Notes under the pieces: model-generated
What the model was told of the DNA's origin: nothing
The model's database searches: none
Seen by the model: the letters and a program-made list of their open reading frames with translations, nothing else
Shown: piece by piece, positions 16,359 to 25,734 of the stretch
How the letters are laid out: every line of letters starts with the position of its first letter
How positions within the stretch are numbered: the first letter of the stretch is position 1
Assembly (NCBI RefSeq): GCF_028462125.1
Contig: NZ_CP115468.1
Span: 1,776,097-1,840,096 of the forward strand
From: Leptospira sp. GIMC2001
Lineage (GTDB): Bacteria; Spirochaetota; Leptospiria; Leptospirales; Leptospiraceae
Length of the DNA stretch: 64,000 nt
Direction of reading: 5' to 3'
Made by a program: the position numbers and the translations under genes

Positions 16359-17449
16359 GGAAAAGAATTTTGGCGATCTATGAGTTGATCGTATGGGCTA
16401 CGGATTGTGTGCAATTTTTGCAAAGTGACTCGCGTATAGATTTGTGTAGTTCGAAGGGATTCATGGCCTAATAAAGATTGAATATAGCGAATATCTGTTC
16501 CTAATTCTAGTAGATGCGTAGCGAAGGCATGGCGAAGGGAATGGAAAGATACTTTTTTTAAGATTTTGGCACGTTGCTTGGCTTGTTCGAATACTTTTTC
16601 GGCAGTGCGAATACTAATGGGCATATGAGTTTTTGTGCCAGAAGGGAATAACCATTTTGGGAAAATGGGAAAACTATCTAAGTAACTTGATACATGTTCA
16701 AAAACACGATCAGAGAGAATGGAGTAGCGATCTTTTTTCCCTTTGCCTTGTGTTACACGAAGAGTTTTTCGAGTAGAATCTAGATCCGAAGGTTTTAGAT
16801 TCACGGCTTCACTGACTCGAAGACCTGCGGAATAAGCGACTTCTAATAAAATTCTATGTTTGATATTTTGCGTTAGCGTAAGAAGATTTTGCACTTCTTC
16901 GAAGGACAAGATATCGGGAAGAACTTTTTCCTTGCGAACCGATGGAAACTTTAATTTGGGCAGAAACCCAGTGGCTTCCTTGTAATAGAAGAGTAGAGAC
17001 GATTGTGCTGAAAGTAGGGTAATTCCGCTAACATCTCTTTCTTCTTTCAAATATAGCAGAAAATCTAATAAATCTTCCTCTGTTACAAACTGAGGTTGGC
17101 ATTGGATGAATTGGAGAGCTTTTTTGTTCCAGAAAAGGTAGGTTTTCTTTGTTCGACGGGAATAATTTCGAAGTTCGATTTGTGCGATTAATTTACCAAA
17201 GAGAGGAACAAGTTCGTGTAAAATATCCGGATCTACACAAATTTTTTCTGACTTGAGGAATTGAATCCAGTCTGGGTGATTCTTAATGAGAATCGTAAAA
17301 TACCAGCACTTTCGGACTCGATCAAATTCTCGATGCGGGAGCTTTAGAACAGTTGACAAGAGGTCAATTCTTTCAGGGTAGGGAAACTTTAAATAGGTTA
17401 TACCTTTTTCAAGGTATAGGTGAGGTAAATTGTCTCGGGAGCTTGGCAT
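16346..17449 (-). CDS. Tyrosine recombinase of the integron-like array (non-canonical IntI)
   Basis: A 367-residue tyrosine recombinase. Catalytic residues are visible: Arg211 (GLRVSE), Lys near 236 (GKGKKDR), His303 and Arg306 (HSLRH), His329 (LLGHE) and nucleophile Tyr338 (IYTR). A SAM-like core-binding domain covers about 85-165. Residues 1-75 are an extra N-terminal domain (KGITYLKFPYPERIDLL, then DRVRKCWYF). Only about 67 residues separate the patch II Lys from His303. XerD has about 72, while class 1 IntI has about 106 because of an added IntI-specific helix. By that criterion this is not canonical IntI, although the C-terminal SPYDQL resembles the SPLD found in integron integrases. The gene reads toward the cassettes. 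Confidence 0.9.
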   Translation of the reverse strand: MPSSRDNLPHLYLEKGITYLKFPYPERIDLLSTVLKLPHREFDRVRKCWYFTILIKNHPDWIQFLKSEKICVDPDILHELVPLFGKLIAQIELRNYSRRTKKTYLFWNKKALQFIQCQPQFVTEEDLLDFLLYLKEERDVSGITLLSAQSSLLFYYKEATGFLPKLKFPSVRKEKVLPDILSFEEVQNLLTLTQNIKHRILLEVAYSAGLRVSEAVNLKPSDLDSTRKTLRVTQGKGKKDRYSILSDRVFEHVSSYLDSFPIFPKWLFPSGTKTHMPISIRTAEKVFEQAKQRAKILKKVSFHSLRHAFATHLLELGTDIRYIQSLLGHESLRTTQIYTRVTLQKLHTIRSPYDQLIDRQNSFPSAK

Positions 17450-17877
17450 GGGGAAGTTGTACCAAGCGGTCCAAAAAAAGCAACTAAATAAATGTATAGT
17501 ATTTTAATCGGACATAGCTCCGCCGCCTGAGTCCCATACTTTTTTCAAAGTATCCATAAAATTGGAGATAGGTTGAATAATTGCAAGTGATTAATACTAA
17601 AATTAGGAAGTTAAAGTAAAAAATTAGGATAATTTAATATCATAGCATTATTAAATTTCAATTTGTTTGTAGCCTAACTTAATCAAATATATGAAGTATT
17701 TTTCAATAAGGTAAATCCACGAATTCAATTTAATTGCCTATTTTGTCAAAAATATGATCAATTAGTAATATTTTTTTAACTCCATTAAGAGTAATCTTGG
17801 ATCGTTCAGATCTATTTCCAAGGGAATCAGGCATTTTCTCCTTTACAAATCCAATATCACCCTAAGAATTCTTAATT
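17450..17877. other. AT-rich gap between recombinase and transposase ORF
   Basis: This 428-bp stretch has no credible gene. Its only clear structure is a palindrome at 17536-17553. It should contain the recombinase promoter, reading leftward. I see no terminal inverted repeat for the adjacent transposase gene. Confidence 0.5.
17536..17553. promoter_or_regulatory. Palindrome upstream of recombinase (possible operator)
   Basis: ATACTTT and AAAGTAT form a perfect 7-bp inverted repeat with a 4-bp spacer, about 85 bp upstream of the recombinase start. It does not match the TTTG-N5-CAAA LexA box reported for Leptospira. A repressor site is possible but unproven. Confidence 0.35.
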
Positions 17878-19227
17878 ATGTCTGGTCAATTTTCAGCTAA
17901 AAAAACTCCCAAAAAGGCATTTACTGGCAAACCTACACAAACTAGAGGAAAGAAGCTTACTTCCCCAAGGCGCATATCCACAAACCACAAAAGCCCGCTA
18001 TCTGAGCCAGACTCAGCTAACGCTTCCTCAGCCTCAGATCATGGGCATCCCAGACAGGATACTTCCCTGTTTTTACCTCCTTTATCAATTTCCCCGAATT
18101 TTCCGCGTAAGCTCCTAGATAACCTTCTAAATCCTTCTACAATCAACAAGGAGCAACTTTTACAGGTTAACCTTATATCATCCAACAAACAGATAAAGGA
18201 ACACTATACAGGCTTAACTTATAGAATACTTGAAGCATTTTATCCTACATATTGTAACACTCATACATCTACTTTGTTAACGCCGGGTAAGATCAAGGGT
18301 AGACAACTGATGGGTCAGTGTCCTATCTGTAAAGCTCAGAAGTCACTAGCTAAAGGAACTCCACTGATGAACCTTCATCTTCCTATGAGTTACTTCTCTT
18401 ACATACTTCAAGAGATACTGATTGCATATCCTAGTGTTCTAACTGCTAAAGCGATTCAAAAGAAACTAGTTCTCAAAAGTTATAGTTCAGCGTGGCTACT
18501 TAAGAAACGAATTCAAATATTCATGACTCATTTAAATGATTCTATGATGGAACAAACTAAGGAAGCTCTATCTCAAGAAGCATCAATGAATATGGGATCG
18601 AAAATGCCATTTAGTGGAGATGTATCTGATTCAATCAAAGGTAGGATAATTACTAACGTTGATACCTTGGCTATATTCTCAGTCGGAGTTAGAGCAAATA
18701 AGTTTAGAAGTAGATATAGACATGGAGGAATAACTTCATCAATCTATCAATCGGCGAAAGTTGGTGGGGCACAAGTTGGAACTCTTGCAAGCAATATTAC
18801 TATTAAAGGATCACTTAGTTTTTATGAATCCCATCCTTTGACTAATACTGATTACGCTCTTAGTCATCTTGAGAAAGTAATAACACCCGAGAATGTATTG
18901 ATGGCAGATGAAGCTTACCAAGGATTGTTTGGTCATTATAGAAATATTCGAACTATCAATCATAGTCGACGGGCGAATAAAAAGATACATGTATTCTCAA
19001 GGGAGAGATGGAGTAAGGACGGAGTTCATAGTAATGTAGTAGAAGGATCAAATGGAATTCTTAAGAAAGCTATGAAGCAATACAACTGGTTCAATTGTAA
19101 ATATAGTCAATTGTATTTGAATGAGTATGCAGTAGGTAAGAATATACGCTTCTTTGATGTAGAGAAGAATGTTATATTTGGAATTGGAGATACATCAAAA
19201 AATTGCGGAAAAAAGATAAGGGAGTAA
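17878..19227 (+). CDS. IS1595/ISXO2-like transposase, apparently solitary
   Basis: A 449-residue protein with a transposase-like C-terminal half. A CPIC zinc-ribbon remnant lies at 148-151. [16 protein letters not shown] and [16 protein letters not shown] followed by [13 protein letters not shown] recall the IS1595/ISXO2 DDE-type domain. The first acidic motif is atypical (FSGDVSDS instead of the usual VEVDE). The first 75 residues are a low-complexity Lys/Ser/Pro-rich extension. No terminal inverted repeats or target duplication are visible, and its end carries the ribosome-binding site of the next gene. It may be a captured or degenerate transposase. Confidence 0.65.
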   Translation: MSGQFSAKKTPKKAFTGKPTQTRGKKLTSPRRISTNHKSPLSEPDSANASSASDHGHPRQDTSLFLPPLSISPNFPRKLLDNLLNPSTINKEQLLQVNLISSNKQIKEHYTGLTYRILEAFYPTYCNTHTSTLLTPGKIKGRQLMGQCPICKAQKSLAKGTPLMNLHLPMSYFSYILQEILIAYPSVLTAKAIQKKLVLKSYSSAWLLKKRIQIFMTHLNDSMMEQTKEALSQEASMNMGSKMPFSGDVSDSIKGRIITNVDTLAIFSVGVRANKFRSRYRHGGITSSIYQSAKVGGAQVGTLASNITIKGSLSFYESHPLTNTDYALSHLEKVITPENVLMADEAYQGLFGHYRNIRTINHSRRANKKIHVFSRERWSKDGVHSNVVEGSNGILKKAMKQYNWFNCKYSQLYLNEYAVGKNIRFFDVEKNVIFGIGDTSKNCGKKIRE

Positions 19228-19232
19228 AAACA

Positions 19233-19694
19233 TTGTCTAGACCATTTAAAGTATTAGGAATTCAGCAGATTGCCATCGGTGGGGAAGATAAATCTAAACT
19301 AGCCAAGTTTTGGATTGATATTATGGGTTTGGCAAAAGTTTCTAGTTTTCGCTCGGAAAAAGAGAATGTTGATGAAGACATTCTTTCTATGGGGAAGGGA
19401 GTTAATGCTGTGGAAATTGATATTATGCAGCCCATTGATGCAACTAAGAGTCCAAAAGTTCATGAACCCAAGCTCAATCATATTGGTCTATGGATAGATG
19501 ATTTAGCACTGGCAGTAAGTTGGTTAACTGAGCAAGGTGTTCGATTTACCCCAGGTGGAATAAGAAAAGGTGCTGCAGGCTATGATGTATGTTTTATTCA
19601 TCCAAAAGGGAACGAAGAGTTTCCTTTGTGCTCTGAAGGCGTTTTAGTCGAGCTTGTTCAAGCTCCAGATGATGTAAAAGCTGCTTTAGGGTAA
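19233..19694 (+). CDS. VOC-family (glyoxalase/dioxygenase-like) protein
   Basis: A 153-residue protein using a TTG start at 19233, preceded by AAGGGAG. It has two beta-alpha-beta-beta-beta modules: residues from [13 protein letters not shown] and a second from [12 protein letters not shown], ending with the strand VLVELVQAP. Metal-binding candidates are the His in LNHIGLW and the Glu in LVELV; the first module lacks the usual His, having QIAIGG. It belongs to the vicinal oxygen chelate fold, perhaps lactoylglutathione lyase- or epimerase-like. The substrate is unknown. It follows the transposase directly. Confidence 0.78.
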   Translation: MSRPFKVLGIQQIAIGGEDKSKLAKFWIDIMGLAKVSSFRSEKENVDEDILSMGKGVNAVEIDIMQPIDATKSPKVHEPKLNHIGLWIDDLALAVSWLTEQGVRFTPGGIRKGAAGYDVCFIHPKGNEEFPLCSEGVLVELVQAPDDVKAALG

Positions 19695-19708
19695 TTTAAT
19701 ATACTAAA

Positions 19709-19732
19709 AGGATGGTAGTTTCCTACCATCCT
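19709..19732. terminator. Bidirectional hairpin between convergent genes
   Basis: A perfect 10-bp stem (AGGATGGTAG / CTACCATCCT) with a TTTC loop lies between the stops of the VOC gene and the ArsR gene. The minus strand continues with TTTTAG. It probably terminates both transcripts. Confidence 0.65.
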
Positions 19733-19747
19733 AGCGATTGAAGGTTT

Positions 19748-20047
19748 TTATTTTTTGTAGATACGAACGATTGTGCTGATCAATTCTTTAAATTTAGGAT
19801 CTTTTAGAGAGTAGAAAACCTGGTTAGATTTCTTTCTCGATTCAAGAATTCCATTATTCTTCATTTTACTTAGGTGTTGCGAAGCAGCTGATTGGCTAGT
19901 TCCTAGCAAGGTTACTAGATCACCAACTGACTTTTCTTCTTTCGCAAGCGCATAAAGGATCAATAAACGAATCGGATGAGCGATTCCCTGAATTCCCTTT
20001 ATGGCTTGGTCAAGCTGGACTTTTGTTAATTCTGTTTTTAGTTTCAT
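19748..20047 (-). CDS. ArsR-family winged-helix repressor
   Basis: A 99-residue regulator with the ArsR pattern IKGIQGIAHPIRLLILYALAKEE in outline, and a recognition helix GTSQSAASQHLSKMKNNGILESRKKSNQVFYSL. No metal-binding cysteines are present (no CxC), so it is probably not a metal sensor of the ArsR/SmtB site type. The upstream intergenic region to 20173 is its likely control region. Target genes are not evident. Confidence 0.88.
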   Translation of the reverse strand: MKLKTELTKVQLDQAIKGIQGIAHPIRLLILYALAKEEKSVGDLVTLLGTSQSAASQHLSKMKNNGILESRKKSNQVFYSLKDPKFKELISTIVRIYKK

Positions 20048-20172
20048 GCGTTGGTCTGATACTTATTAAGTATCCTCCGTTTTACTTTAGTCAACTAAAG
20101 TATATTATTAATGCAGAATCCTTGATATAGCTTCTTTCACTCAAGAAAAAAATTTACTAACCAGAAAAAAAG

Positions 20173-20940
20173 TTATATTCTAACTCCGCCAGAAATTTCT
20201 AAAATTACTCCTGTCACTAAATCATTCTCCACAATAAATTGAGCAGTAGTAGCTATTTCATCAGGCTCACCTAAGCGACCGACAGGGATAATTTTTTTCC
20301 ATTTTTCCAATGCTTCTGCATTCATATCTTTTAGAACCATTTCAGTTCCAATAAATCCTGGTGCTATACCTGCAACCCGAATGCCATGTCTTGCTAATTC
20401 TTTGGACCAAGTAACGGTTAGAGCTGCAACACCAGCCTTTGCGGCACTATAATTAGTCTGTCCAGAATTGCCATGCATTGCAATGGAAGCAATTGGAATG
20501 ATTACACCTGACTTTTGCTTGGCCATCACGCAGGCAGCTTCTCGACCCGTTAGAAAAACTCCCGTTAAATTTACATCAATTACACTTTGCCACTGTTCGA
20601 TAGACATTTTAGCCTTTATTTCGCCAGTTTCTTTATCTGTTCTAATCAAAAGTCCATCACGAAGGATTCCGGCGTTCAAAATCGCGACATCCAAACTACC
20701 GAATTCTTTCACGGCACCTTCCATTAAACGGACGGCGTCTTCTTCTTTGGCTACATTGGCTTGGATTCCAATTGTGTTGATGCCCAACTTTTTGAACTCT
20801 TCTACGGTTTCATTCAGCTTATCTTCTTGTATATCTGATAGGACGATCTTCGATCCTTGTTTTCCGAATCGCAAAGCCATAGCCTTACCCAAACCACCTG
20901 CAGAACCCGTTACTAAAACAGTTTTATCTTTTAGAATCAT
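20173..20940 (-). CDS. Short-chain dehydrogenase/reductase, FabG-like
   Basis: A 255-residue NAD(P)-dependent SDR. The Rossmann glycine motif is TGSAGGLG at residues 11-18, with NAG at 89-91. The catalytic triad is Ser152, Tyr164 and Lys168 (YSAAK). It resembles 3-oxoacyl-ACP or acetoacetyl-CoA reductases. Its ATG overlaps the stop of the upstream kinase-like gene by 4 bp (ATGA), so the two are co-translated. The physiological substrate is not known. Confidence 0.88.
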   Translation of the reverse strand: MILKDKTVLVTGSAGGLGKAMALRFGKQGSKIVLSDIQEDKLNETVEEFKKLGINTIGIQANVAKEEDAVRLMEGAVKEFGSLDVAILNAGILRDGLLIRTDKETGEIKAKMSIEQWQSVIDVNLTGVFLTGREAACVMAKQKSGVIIPIASIAMHGNSGQTNYSAAKAGVAALTVTWSKELARHGIRVAGIAPGFIGTEMVLKDMNAEALEKWKKIIPVGRLGEPDEIATTAQFIVENDLVTGVILEISGGVRI

Positions 20941-21644
20941 GCTACTTCTTTTTCTCTCTCCATATTTTCTTTGTTTCTTATACTATTGTATTTATCATTA
21001 AAGGGAATTTCAACTCTTGCTATTGTATGGCTTGGAGTTGTAATGATTCTAAAAAGATTAGGATCTATGTCTTCGTTCTTCATTAGAATCATGATTAGAG
21101 CAATACCGAGTCCAGCTCCTTCCGTATTATCCATATTATCCATATAGAATTCAGCAATGTCATTATAACCCATAGCCTTTTTCATTTTTTCTCGCATTCT
21201 TTGTTCTTCATCTTTGATAACAGGTGTATTGTTTTTCACTTCCACATACATACCATCTTCGCAGTAGTGAAATCGTATATTGACAAAAACTCCTCGGGCA
21301 AGGCATCTTTTTCCATATTCTTCTGCCATTTTCTCAGAGAATTTCTTTTTATAGTTTTCGATTCCGATTTGGTAGTCTTTTGCGTTCATGATATCGAGTC
21401 CTTCATCTTCGAAGAAAACCCTTTTCTGGTTGGCTTTGACTCCATTGATCGCTAGTTCTTTGGTAATGGTATAAAGCATTTCCACATACCTATCATGCCC
21501 GACAAAGCTCAGTATTTCCGTTATTACTTTTAAAACATATTTTTCTAATTTCGAGCTCATTCTAGAAGATCGGATGGAAAATTTTCTAGAACCTTTAACC
21601 AGTTCGGGAATATCATTTTCTAATTTTTGAAAACTTTTTGCCAT
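20937..21644 (-). CDS. HATPase_c-domain protein (anti-sigma or histidine-kinase type)
   Basis: A 235-residue protein with a GHKL ATPase fold and no receiver or membrane segment. The N-box region is [17 protein letters not shown], and the G2-type box is [17 protein letters not shown]. The N-terminal 60 residues are basic. No phospho-acceptor His domain is visible, so it may act as an ATP-binding partner-switch or an orphan kinase-like module. It is translationally coupled to the downstream SDR gene, which is an unusual pairing. Confidence 0.72.
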   Translation of the reverse strand: MAKSFQKLENDIPELVKGSRKFSIRSSRMSSKLEKYVLKVITEILSFVGHDRYVEMLYTITKELAINGVKANQKRVFFEDEGLDIMNAKDYQIGIENYKKKFSEKMAEEYGKRCLARGVFVNIRFHYCEDGMYVEVKNNTPVIKDEEQRMREKMKKAMGYNDIAEFYMDNMDNTEGAGLGIALIMILMKNEDIDPNLFRIITTPSHTIARVEIPFNDKYNSIRNKENMEREKEVA

Positions 21645-21688
21645 TATTAGCTGCCTTTAATACCATATACTAATACAAGAACCATAAA

Positions 21689-22456
21689 ATGCAAAATCAT
21701 TTTATCTATCTCGATATCGGTGATACAGTTATTCATTTAAAAAAGAAACCAGGAGAATTATACCTAGATCTATTTATTAGTTTCGGCAAAGACTTATCTG
21801 GTATTGAGAAGGGCAGAGCAAACGAGTCATTTTTGAATGCGTGGAAGGAAATGGACAGATTGTATGCGACGGAAGACTTTGCAGATCGGTATAGAAAGCA
21901 CAAAAATGGCTCGATTGGATTTTGGTTCGAGCTAATCGAAAGATTCTGTCAAAAATTGCAGATTCAAGATATTACCAATAACGAAAAAATGGAAATATAC
22001 AAGACTTTTGAGACAAAAGAAGTCTGGTTCGTCGAACCAAGCTTTTTTGATCTTGTAGAACTCTCTCAGCAAAGGAAAATATCGCTCGGAGTTCTTTCGA
22101 ATTGGGATTCGCGATTGAGAATTATATTAGAAAACTTAGGTATTTTTCAGTATTTTTCGGAAATGGTCATTTCTGGAGAATTTGGCTGGGAGAAACCTTC
22201 CCCTAGGATTTTCCAAGAAGCTGAGAGAAGGGCGGGTTTGAGCGGAGAAAAAATTCTTTATACGGGTGACAAAGTAGAGATGGACTATAGACCTAGTCAA
22301 AAATTAGGCTGGAAATCTTTCCTTTTTAAAAGGCAATGGCAACTCGAAAATCAGACAAAAAAAGGCTTTTTAGACGGTTTTGAAGGTGACATAATCGGAA
22401 AATTGGACGAAGTACCCGGGATGAGTATGAATTATATTGACGATAAACAGCCTTAA
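21689..22456 (+). CDS. HAD-superfamily hydrolase
   Basis: A 255-residue HAD phosphatase-like protein. Motif I is YLDIGDTVI with nucleophile Asp9 and Asp12 after it. Motif II is LGVLSNWDSRL. Motif III/IV lies in FGWEKPSPRIFQEA and YTGDKVEMDYRPSQ. The helical cap (about residues 15-110) is typical of subclass I. The substrate is unknown. It lies just upstream of two tRNA genes. Confidence 0.85.
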   Translation: MQNHFIYLDIGDTVIHLKKKPGELYLDLFISFGKDLSGIEKGRANESFLNAWKEMDRLYATEDFADRYRKHKNGSIGFWFELIERFCQKLQIQDITNNEKMEIYKTFETKEVWFVEPSFFDLVELSQQRKISLGVLSNWDSRLRIILENLGIFQYFSEMVISGEFGWEKPSPRIFQEAERRAGLSGEKILYTGDKVEMDYRPSQKLGWKSFLFKRQWQLENQTKKGFLDGFEGDIIGKLDEVPGMSMNYIDDKQP

Positions 22457-22502
22457 AAAATATTGTATATTTCTAGCCTTTTCATAAAAGAAAAGTCGAA
22501 TT

Positions 22503-22576
<74 letters not shown>

Positions 22577-22584
22577 TGTAACAG

Positions 22585-22658
22585 AGGGCCGTAGTTTAGT
22601 GGTAGAACAAGGATCTCCAAAGTCCTTGGTGGTGGTTCGATTCCATCCGGCCCTGCCA
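22585..22658 (+). tRNA. tRNA-Trp (CCA)
   Basis: The acceptor stem AGGGCCG pairs with CGGCCCT and is followed by discriminator G and an encoded CCA. The anticodon loop CTCCAAA gives CCA. Placement immediately before secE is common in bacteria. Confidence 0.95.
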
Positions 22659-22705
22659 CATAAAGCGGCTATGGGCAAAATTGTAGCTAGAATAAGGAAT
22701 TATAC

Positions 22706-22894
22706 ATGAAAGCACAGACATTCATACAGGAATGCAAAGCCGAACTAGAAAAGGTTCAATGGCCCACAAGAGAAGAAGTGATCAACTCTACGATAGTTGT
22801 ATTGATTACAGTGGTCATCTTTTCAGTTTTTCTGTCTTTGGCAGATCAATTCTTTATTAATCTCTTAAAATGGTTTTGGAGATTGGGAGCCTAA
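22706..22894 (+). CDS. secE: Preprotein translocase subunit SecE
   Basis: A 62-residue single-span SecE. The amphipathic helix [20 protein letters not shown] precedes one membrane segment ([22 protein letters not shown]). It clamps the SecY halves in the inner-membrane translocon. SecE-nusG adjacency at the head of the rpl-rpo cluster is standard. The gene is 6 bp before nusG and follows tRNA-Trp. Confidence 0.95.
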   Translation: MKAQTFIQECKAELEKVQWPTREEVINSTIVVLITVVIFSVFLSLADQFFINLLKWFWRLGA

Positions 22895-22900
22895 TAGTCG

Positions 22901-23452
22901 ATGGCATCTTCAGAAAAAAAATGGTATGTTCTTCAGACCTATTCTGGTCACGAGAACAAAGTCAAGATCAGTATTGAGAAATTGGTCATCCAGAAGAAAC
23001 TGGAAGACATTGTTTCTCAAGTAAAGATCCCAACCATGGATGTTGCCGAAATGAAAAACGGCAAGAAAAAGGTAACAAAGAAGAAATTGATGCCAGGATA
23101 TATTTTGGTTGAGATGGCAATGAATGAAGACATTCGTTTTCTTCTAACAAGTCTTCCTTCAGTTTCTACATTTGTAGGATCTCAAGAAGGACCTCAACCT
23201 TTAGAATTGGATGAGATTAAGAATATTTTTGCGGATGTTGCAAGTGTTGAATCCGAAGAAGTAGCGGCAAGACCTAGATTCTTCTACAAAGTTGGTGAGA
23301 CTTTGAAGATTGTAGATGGTCCCTTTGCTAACTTTAGCGGTGTAGTAGATGAGATTTTTCCAGACAAGGGTCGCCTTAGAGTTAAGGTTGAGATTTTTGG
23401 AAGATCAACTCCAGTTGAACTCGATTACCTTCAAGTGAAATCTGAAGGCTGA
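22901..23452 (+). CDS. nusG: Transcription elongation/antitermination factor NusG
   Basis: A 183-residue NusG. The NGN domain begins [16 protein letters not shown] and includes MPGYILVEM. The C-terminal KOW domain is [27 protein letters not shown] in outline, ending DYLQV. NusG binds the RNA polymerase clamp and links it to Rho or to ribosomal S10. Usual length and position. Confidence 0.96.
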   Translation: MASSEKKWYVLQTYSGHENKVKISIEKLVIQKKLEDIVSQVKIPTMDVAEMKNGKKKVTKKKLMPGYILVEMAMNEDIRFLLTSLPSVSTFVGSQEGPQPLELDEIKNIFADVASVESEEVAARPRFFYKVGETLKIVDGPFANFSGVVDEIFPDKGRLRVKVEIFGRSTPVELDYLQVKSEG

Positions 23453-23492
23453 TATTATAATATTTAGGAATTAAGGGAAGAAAGGGAATCAA

Positions 23493-23924
23493 ATGGCGGC
23501 TAAAAAAGTAGTCAAACAAATTAAGCTCCAGGTTGAAGCTGGTAAAGCGAATCCAGCACCACCCGTAGGTCCAGCACTTGGACAGGCTGGTCTCAACATC
23601 ATGGAATTCTGTAAACAATTCAATGAAAAGACCAAGGCACAGATCGGATTAAAACTTCCGGTAGTAATTACAGTTTTTTCCGATAGAAGTTTTACTTTTA
23701 TAACAAAGTCGCCTCCTGCAGCTTTGTTAGTAAAGAAAGCTTTGGGCTTGGAATCCGGTTCTGCTACTCCACATACCGTGAAAGTAGGAACAATTTCCAA
23801 GGCACAACTAGAAGACATTGCTAAAACGAAAATGAACGATCTAAACGCAAATGATCTGGACATGGCTGTAAACATTATAGCTGGAACATGTCGATCTATG
23901 GGCGTTAACGTAGAAGGGTTATAA
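23493..23924 (+). CDS. rplK: Ribosomal protein uL11
   Basis: A 143-residue uL11, starting [34 protein letters not shown] in outline, with the Pro-rich linker and C-terminal rRNA-binding domain ending [15 protein letters not shown]. It forms the GTPase-associated centre with 23S rRNA and bL12. First gene of rplKAJL; an AAGGGAA-type Shine-Dalgarno precedes the ATG. Confidence 0.97.
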   Translation: MAAKKVVKQIKLQVEAGKANPAPPVGPALGQAGLNIMEFCKQFNEKTKAQIGLKLPVVITVFSDRSFTFITKSPPAALLVKKALGLESGSATPHTVKVGTISKAQLEDIAKTKMNDLNANDLDMAVNIIAGTCRSMGVNVEGL

Positions 23925-23925
23925 T

Positions 23926-24618
23926 ATGAATAGAGGCAAGAAATACAAAGCCAATCTTGGCAAGATCGATCGTACAAAGGTTTACTCTTTGTTAGATGCA
24001 ATTAAGCTTGCGAAGGAAACTTCTTACACCAAATTTGATGGAACGATTGAAGTTTCTACAAAAGTGAATTATAAAAGTCTTCAAAACGTAAGGGGAACGG
24101 TTTCTCTTCCTCACGGAACAGGAAAAGATATTCGCGTTTTGGTATTTTGCAAAGGTGCTAAACAACAAGAAGCAAAAGACGCGGGTGCAGACTTTGTCGG
24201 CGAAATGGACATGATAGAAAAAGTTCAAGGTGGCTGGACGGATTTTGATGCTTGTATTGCAACTCCAGATATGATGAAGGAAGTTGGTAAACTTGGTCCA
24301 ATCCTTGGTCGTAAGGGTCTTATGCCTAAACCTAAAGCGGGAACTGTTACTGTAGACGTTGCGAAAGCAGTAAAAGAAGTGAAGAGCGGTCGTCTAGAAT
24401 ACAGACCAGACAAAGGTGGCGTCGTCCATTTGGGAATTGGTAAGGTATCCTTCACTGATGAGCAAATCTTGGACAATGTGAACTCAGTTGTCGCAGGTCT
24501 TATGAAAGACAAACCTTCTGATGCAAAAGGTGAATATCTAAAAGGATTAGCAGTTTCAGCTACTATGGGCCACGGTGTGAAAGTGGACGTTAAAGAGCTT
24601 GTTAACGCTCTAAACTAA
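23926..24618 (+). CDS. rplA: Ribosomal protein uL1
   Basis: A 230-residue uL1 with TVSLPHGTGKDIRVLVF and GRKGLMPKPKAGTVT as family markers. It forms the L1 stalk that helps E-site tRNA release. In E. coli it represses its own operon by binding mRNA; that control is possible here but no leader structure was confirmed. One base separates it from rplK. Confidence 0.97.
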   Translation: MNRGKKYKANLGKIDRTKVYSLLDAIKLAKETSYTKFDGTIEVSTKVNYKSLQNVRGTVSLPHGTGKDIRVLVFCKGAKQQEAKDAGADFVGEMDMIEKVQGGWTDFDACIATPDMMKEVGKLGPILGRKGLMPKPKAGTVTVDVAKAVKEVKSGRLEYRPDKGGVVHLGIGKVSFTDEQILDNVNSVVAGLMKDKPSDAKGEYLKGLAVSATMGHGVKVDVKELVNALN

Positions 24619-24630
24619 TAAGGAATAATC

Positions 24631-25161
24631 ATGGCTAACCAAGGTAAAAAAGACGCAGTTTTAGAATTAAAAACTAAGTTAGAGAATCGTTCCAATTTCA
24701 TTCTAGCAAGCTACAGTGGACTCACTGTTGAAGATCTTAGTAATCTTCGAGCTAAACTAAGTGCGGAAAATTCAGAATTGAAAGTGATCAAGAACAATCT
24801 GTTTTTGAGAGCTCTCAAAGAATCATCTCGTCACAAAGATCACGCAATTGATTTCGGTGATGAATACAAAGGTCCATTAGCTGCAATATTTTCGGAAGAT
24901 GGTCTTCCTAGCATTGCAAAACTTTGTAAAGATTTCGCAAAAGATAAGCAGAACCTAGTTGTTAAACTGGGATATCTGGATGGTCAAGTTTTGGATGGCA
25001 AAAACGTAGATGCAATTGCTGGTCTACCTTCCAAGTCTGAATTGCTATCGCAAATTGCTCGTGGTTTAAATGCACCAACGCAACAAATTGCAAGCGGTAT
25101 GAATCAGATTATGGCAAGTCTTGCACGTGCTATTCAAAAGATTGGAGAGAAGAACGGTTAA
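24631..25161 (+). CDS. rplJ: Ribosomal protein uL10
   Basis: A 176-residue uL10 with the N-terminal rRNA-binding domain ([20 protein letters not shown]) and a C-terminal helix that docks bL12 dimers. It is the base of the L7/L12 stalk. Residues [11 protein letters not shown] and [16 protein letters not shown] are typical. It precedes rplL by 71 bp. Confidence 0.97.
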   Translation: MANQGKKDAVLELKTKLENRSNFILASYSGLTVEDLSNLRAKLSAENSELKVIKNNLFLRALKESSRHKDHAIDFGDEYKGPLAAIFSEDGLPSIAKLCKDFAKDKQNLVVKLGYLDGQVLDGKNVDAIAGLPSKSELLSQIARGLNAPTQQIASGMNQIMASLARAIQKIGEKNG

Positions 25162-25232
25162 TCGCCGTTTTTCTTATTAAAAATATTTAGGACTTATAAA
25201 CCTGTAAGTTAAAGTTAAGGAGATACAAAAAG

Positions 25233-25604
25233 ATGTCTGTAGATGCACTACTAGAGCAAATAGGGAATTTATCCCTGGTTCAAGCCTCAGAATTGGTAAA
25301 AAAAATGGAAGAGAAGTTTGGCATTTCTGCTGCTGCTCCAGTTGCGGCTGTTGCAGTTGCTGCTGGTGGCGGAGCTGCTGCCGCTGAAGAGCCTGCTGCT
25401 GTTAACGTAATCCTCAAGTCACATGGTGACAAGAAGATTGACGTAATCAAACTAGTCCGAGAAATTACTGGCCTAGGCTTGAAAGAAGCAAAAGACCTGG
25501 TTGAAGCTGGTGGCAAAACTATTAAAGAAGAAGTTTCTAAAGAAGAAGCTGCTGAACTTAAGAAGAAGCTCGAGGCTGTCGGAGCCGTTGTCGAAATCGC
25601 CTAA
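25233..25604 (+). CDS. rplL: Ribosomal protein bL12
   Basis: A 123-residue bL12 (L7/L12). The N-terminal dimerisation helix is followed by an Ala/Gly-rich hinge ([20 protein letters not shown]) and the C-terminal factor-binding domain with [26 protein letters not shown] in outline. A strong AAGGAGA precedes the ATG. Confidence 0.97.
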   Translation: MSVDALLEQIGNLSLVQASELVKKMEEKFGISAAAPVAAVAVAAGGGAAAAEEPAAVNVILKSHGDKKIDVIKLVREITGLGLKEAKDLVEAGGKTIKEEVSKEEAAELKKKLEAVGAVVEIA

Positions 25605-25646
25605 GGATTACCTGGGATCATTTCGAAAGCCCACGACCTTACAAAA

Positions 25647-25690
25647 CGGTAGGGGGAGGTTGTACCTTCTCACTACCGAATTTTTTATTT
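25647..25690 (+). terminator. Hairpin attenuator between rplL and rpoB
   Basis: CGGTAG and CTACCG enclose an inner hairpin (GGAGGT / ACCTTC), and the stem is followed by a T-rich run. It looks like a Rho-independent, probably partial, terminator. It would set the ratio of rplJL to rpoBC transcripts, as the rplL-rpoB gap does in other bacteria. Confidence 0.6.
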
Positions 25691-25734
25691 TTTACTCAAC
25701 CTCAGATCCAGTGTTGAACTAGGGAGAACGACGT

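Larger units (their letters stand above)
1..17449 (-). mobile_element. Integron-like cassette array with head-end tyrosine recombinase (left end beyond window)
   Basis: Thirteen palindromic attC-like repeats separate single- or two-gene units whose genes all lie on the minus strand. Taking the crossover between G and TTA of the minus-strand core, cassettes counted from the recombinase are: C1 15116-16153, C2 13995-15115, C3 12823-13994, C4 11814-12822, C5 10829-11813, C6 9786-10828, C7 8776-9785, C8 7802-8775, C9 6034-7801, C10 4235-6033, C11 3049-4234, C12 1912-3048, C13 911-1911, and C14 up to 910 (partial). The two ends of each cassette are reverse complements over about 14-18 bp, as expected if each was inserted as a closed circle. 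The recombinase lies upstream and reads toward the cassettes. This topology is known from the Treponema denticola integron and differs from the usual divergent intI. Integron-like organisation is seen directly; function is inferred. Confidence 0.88.
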
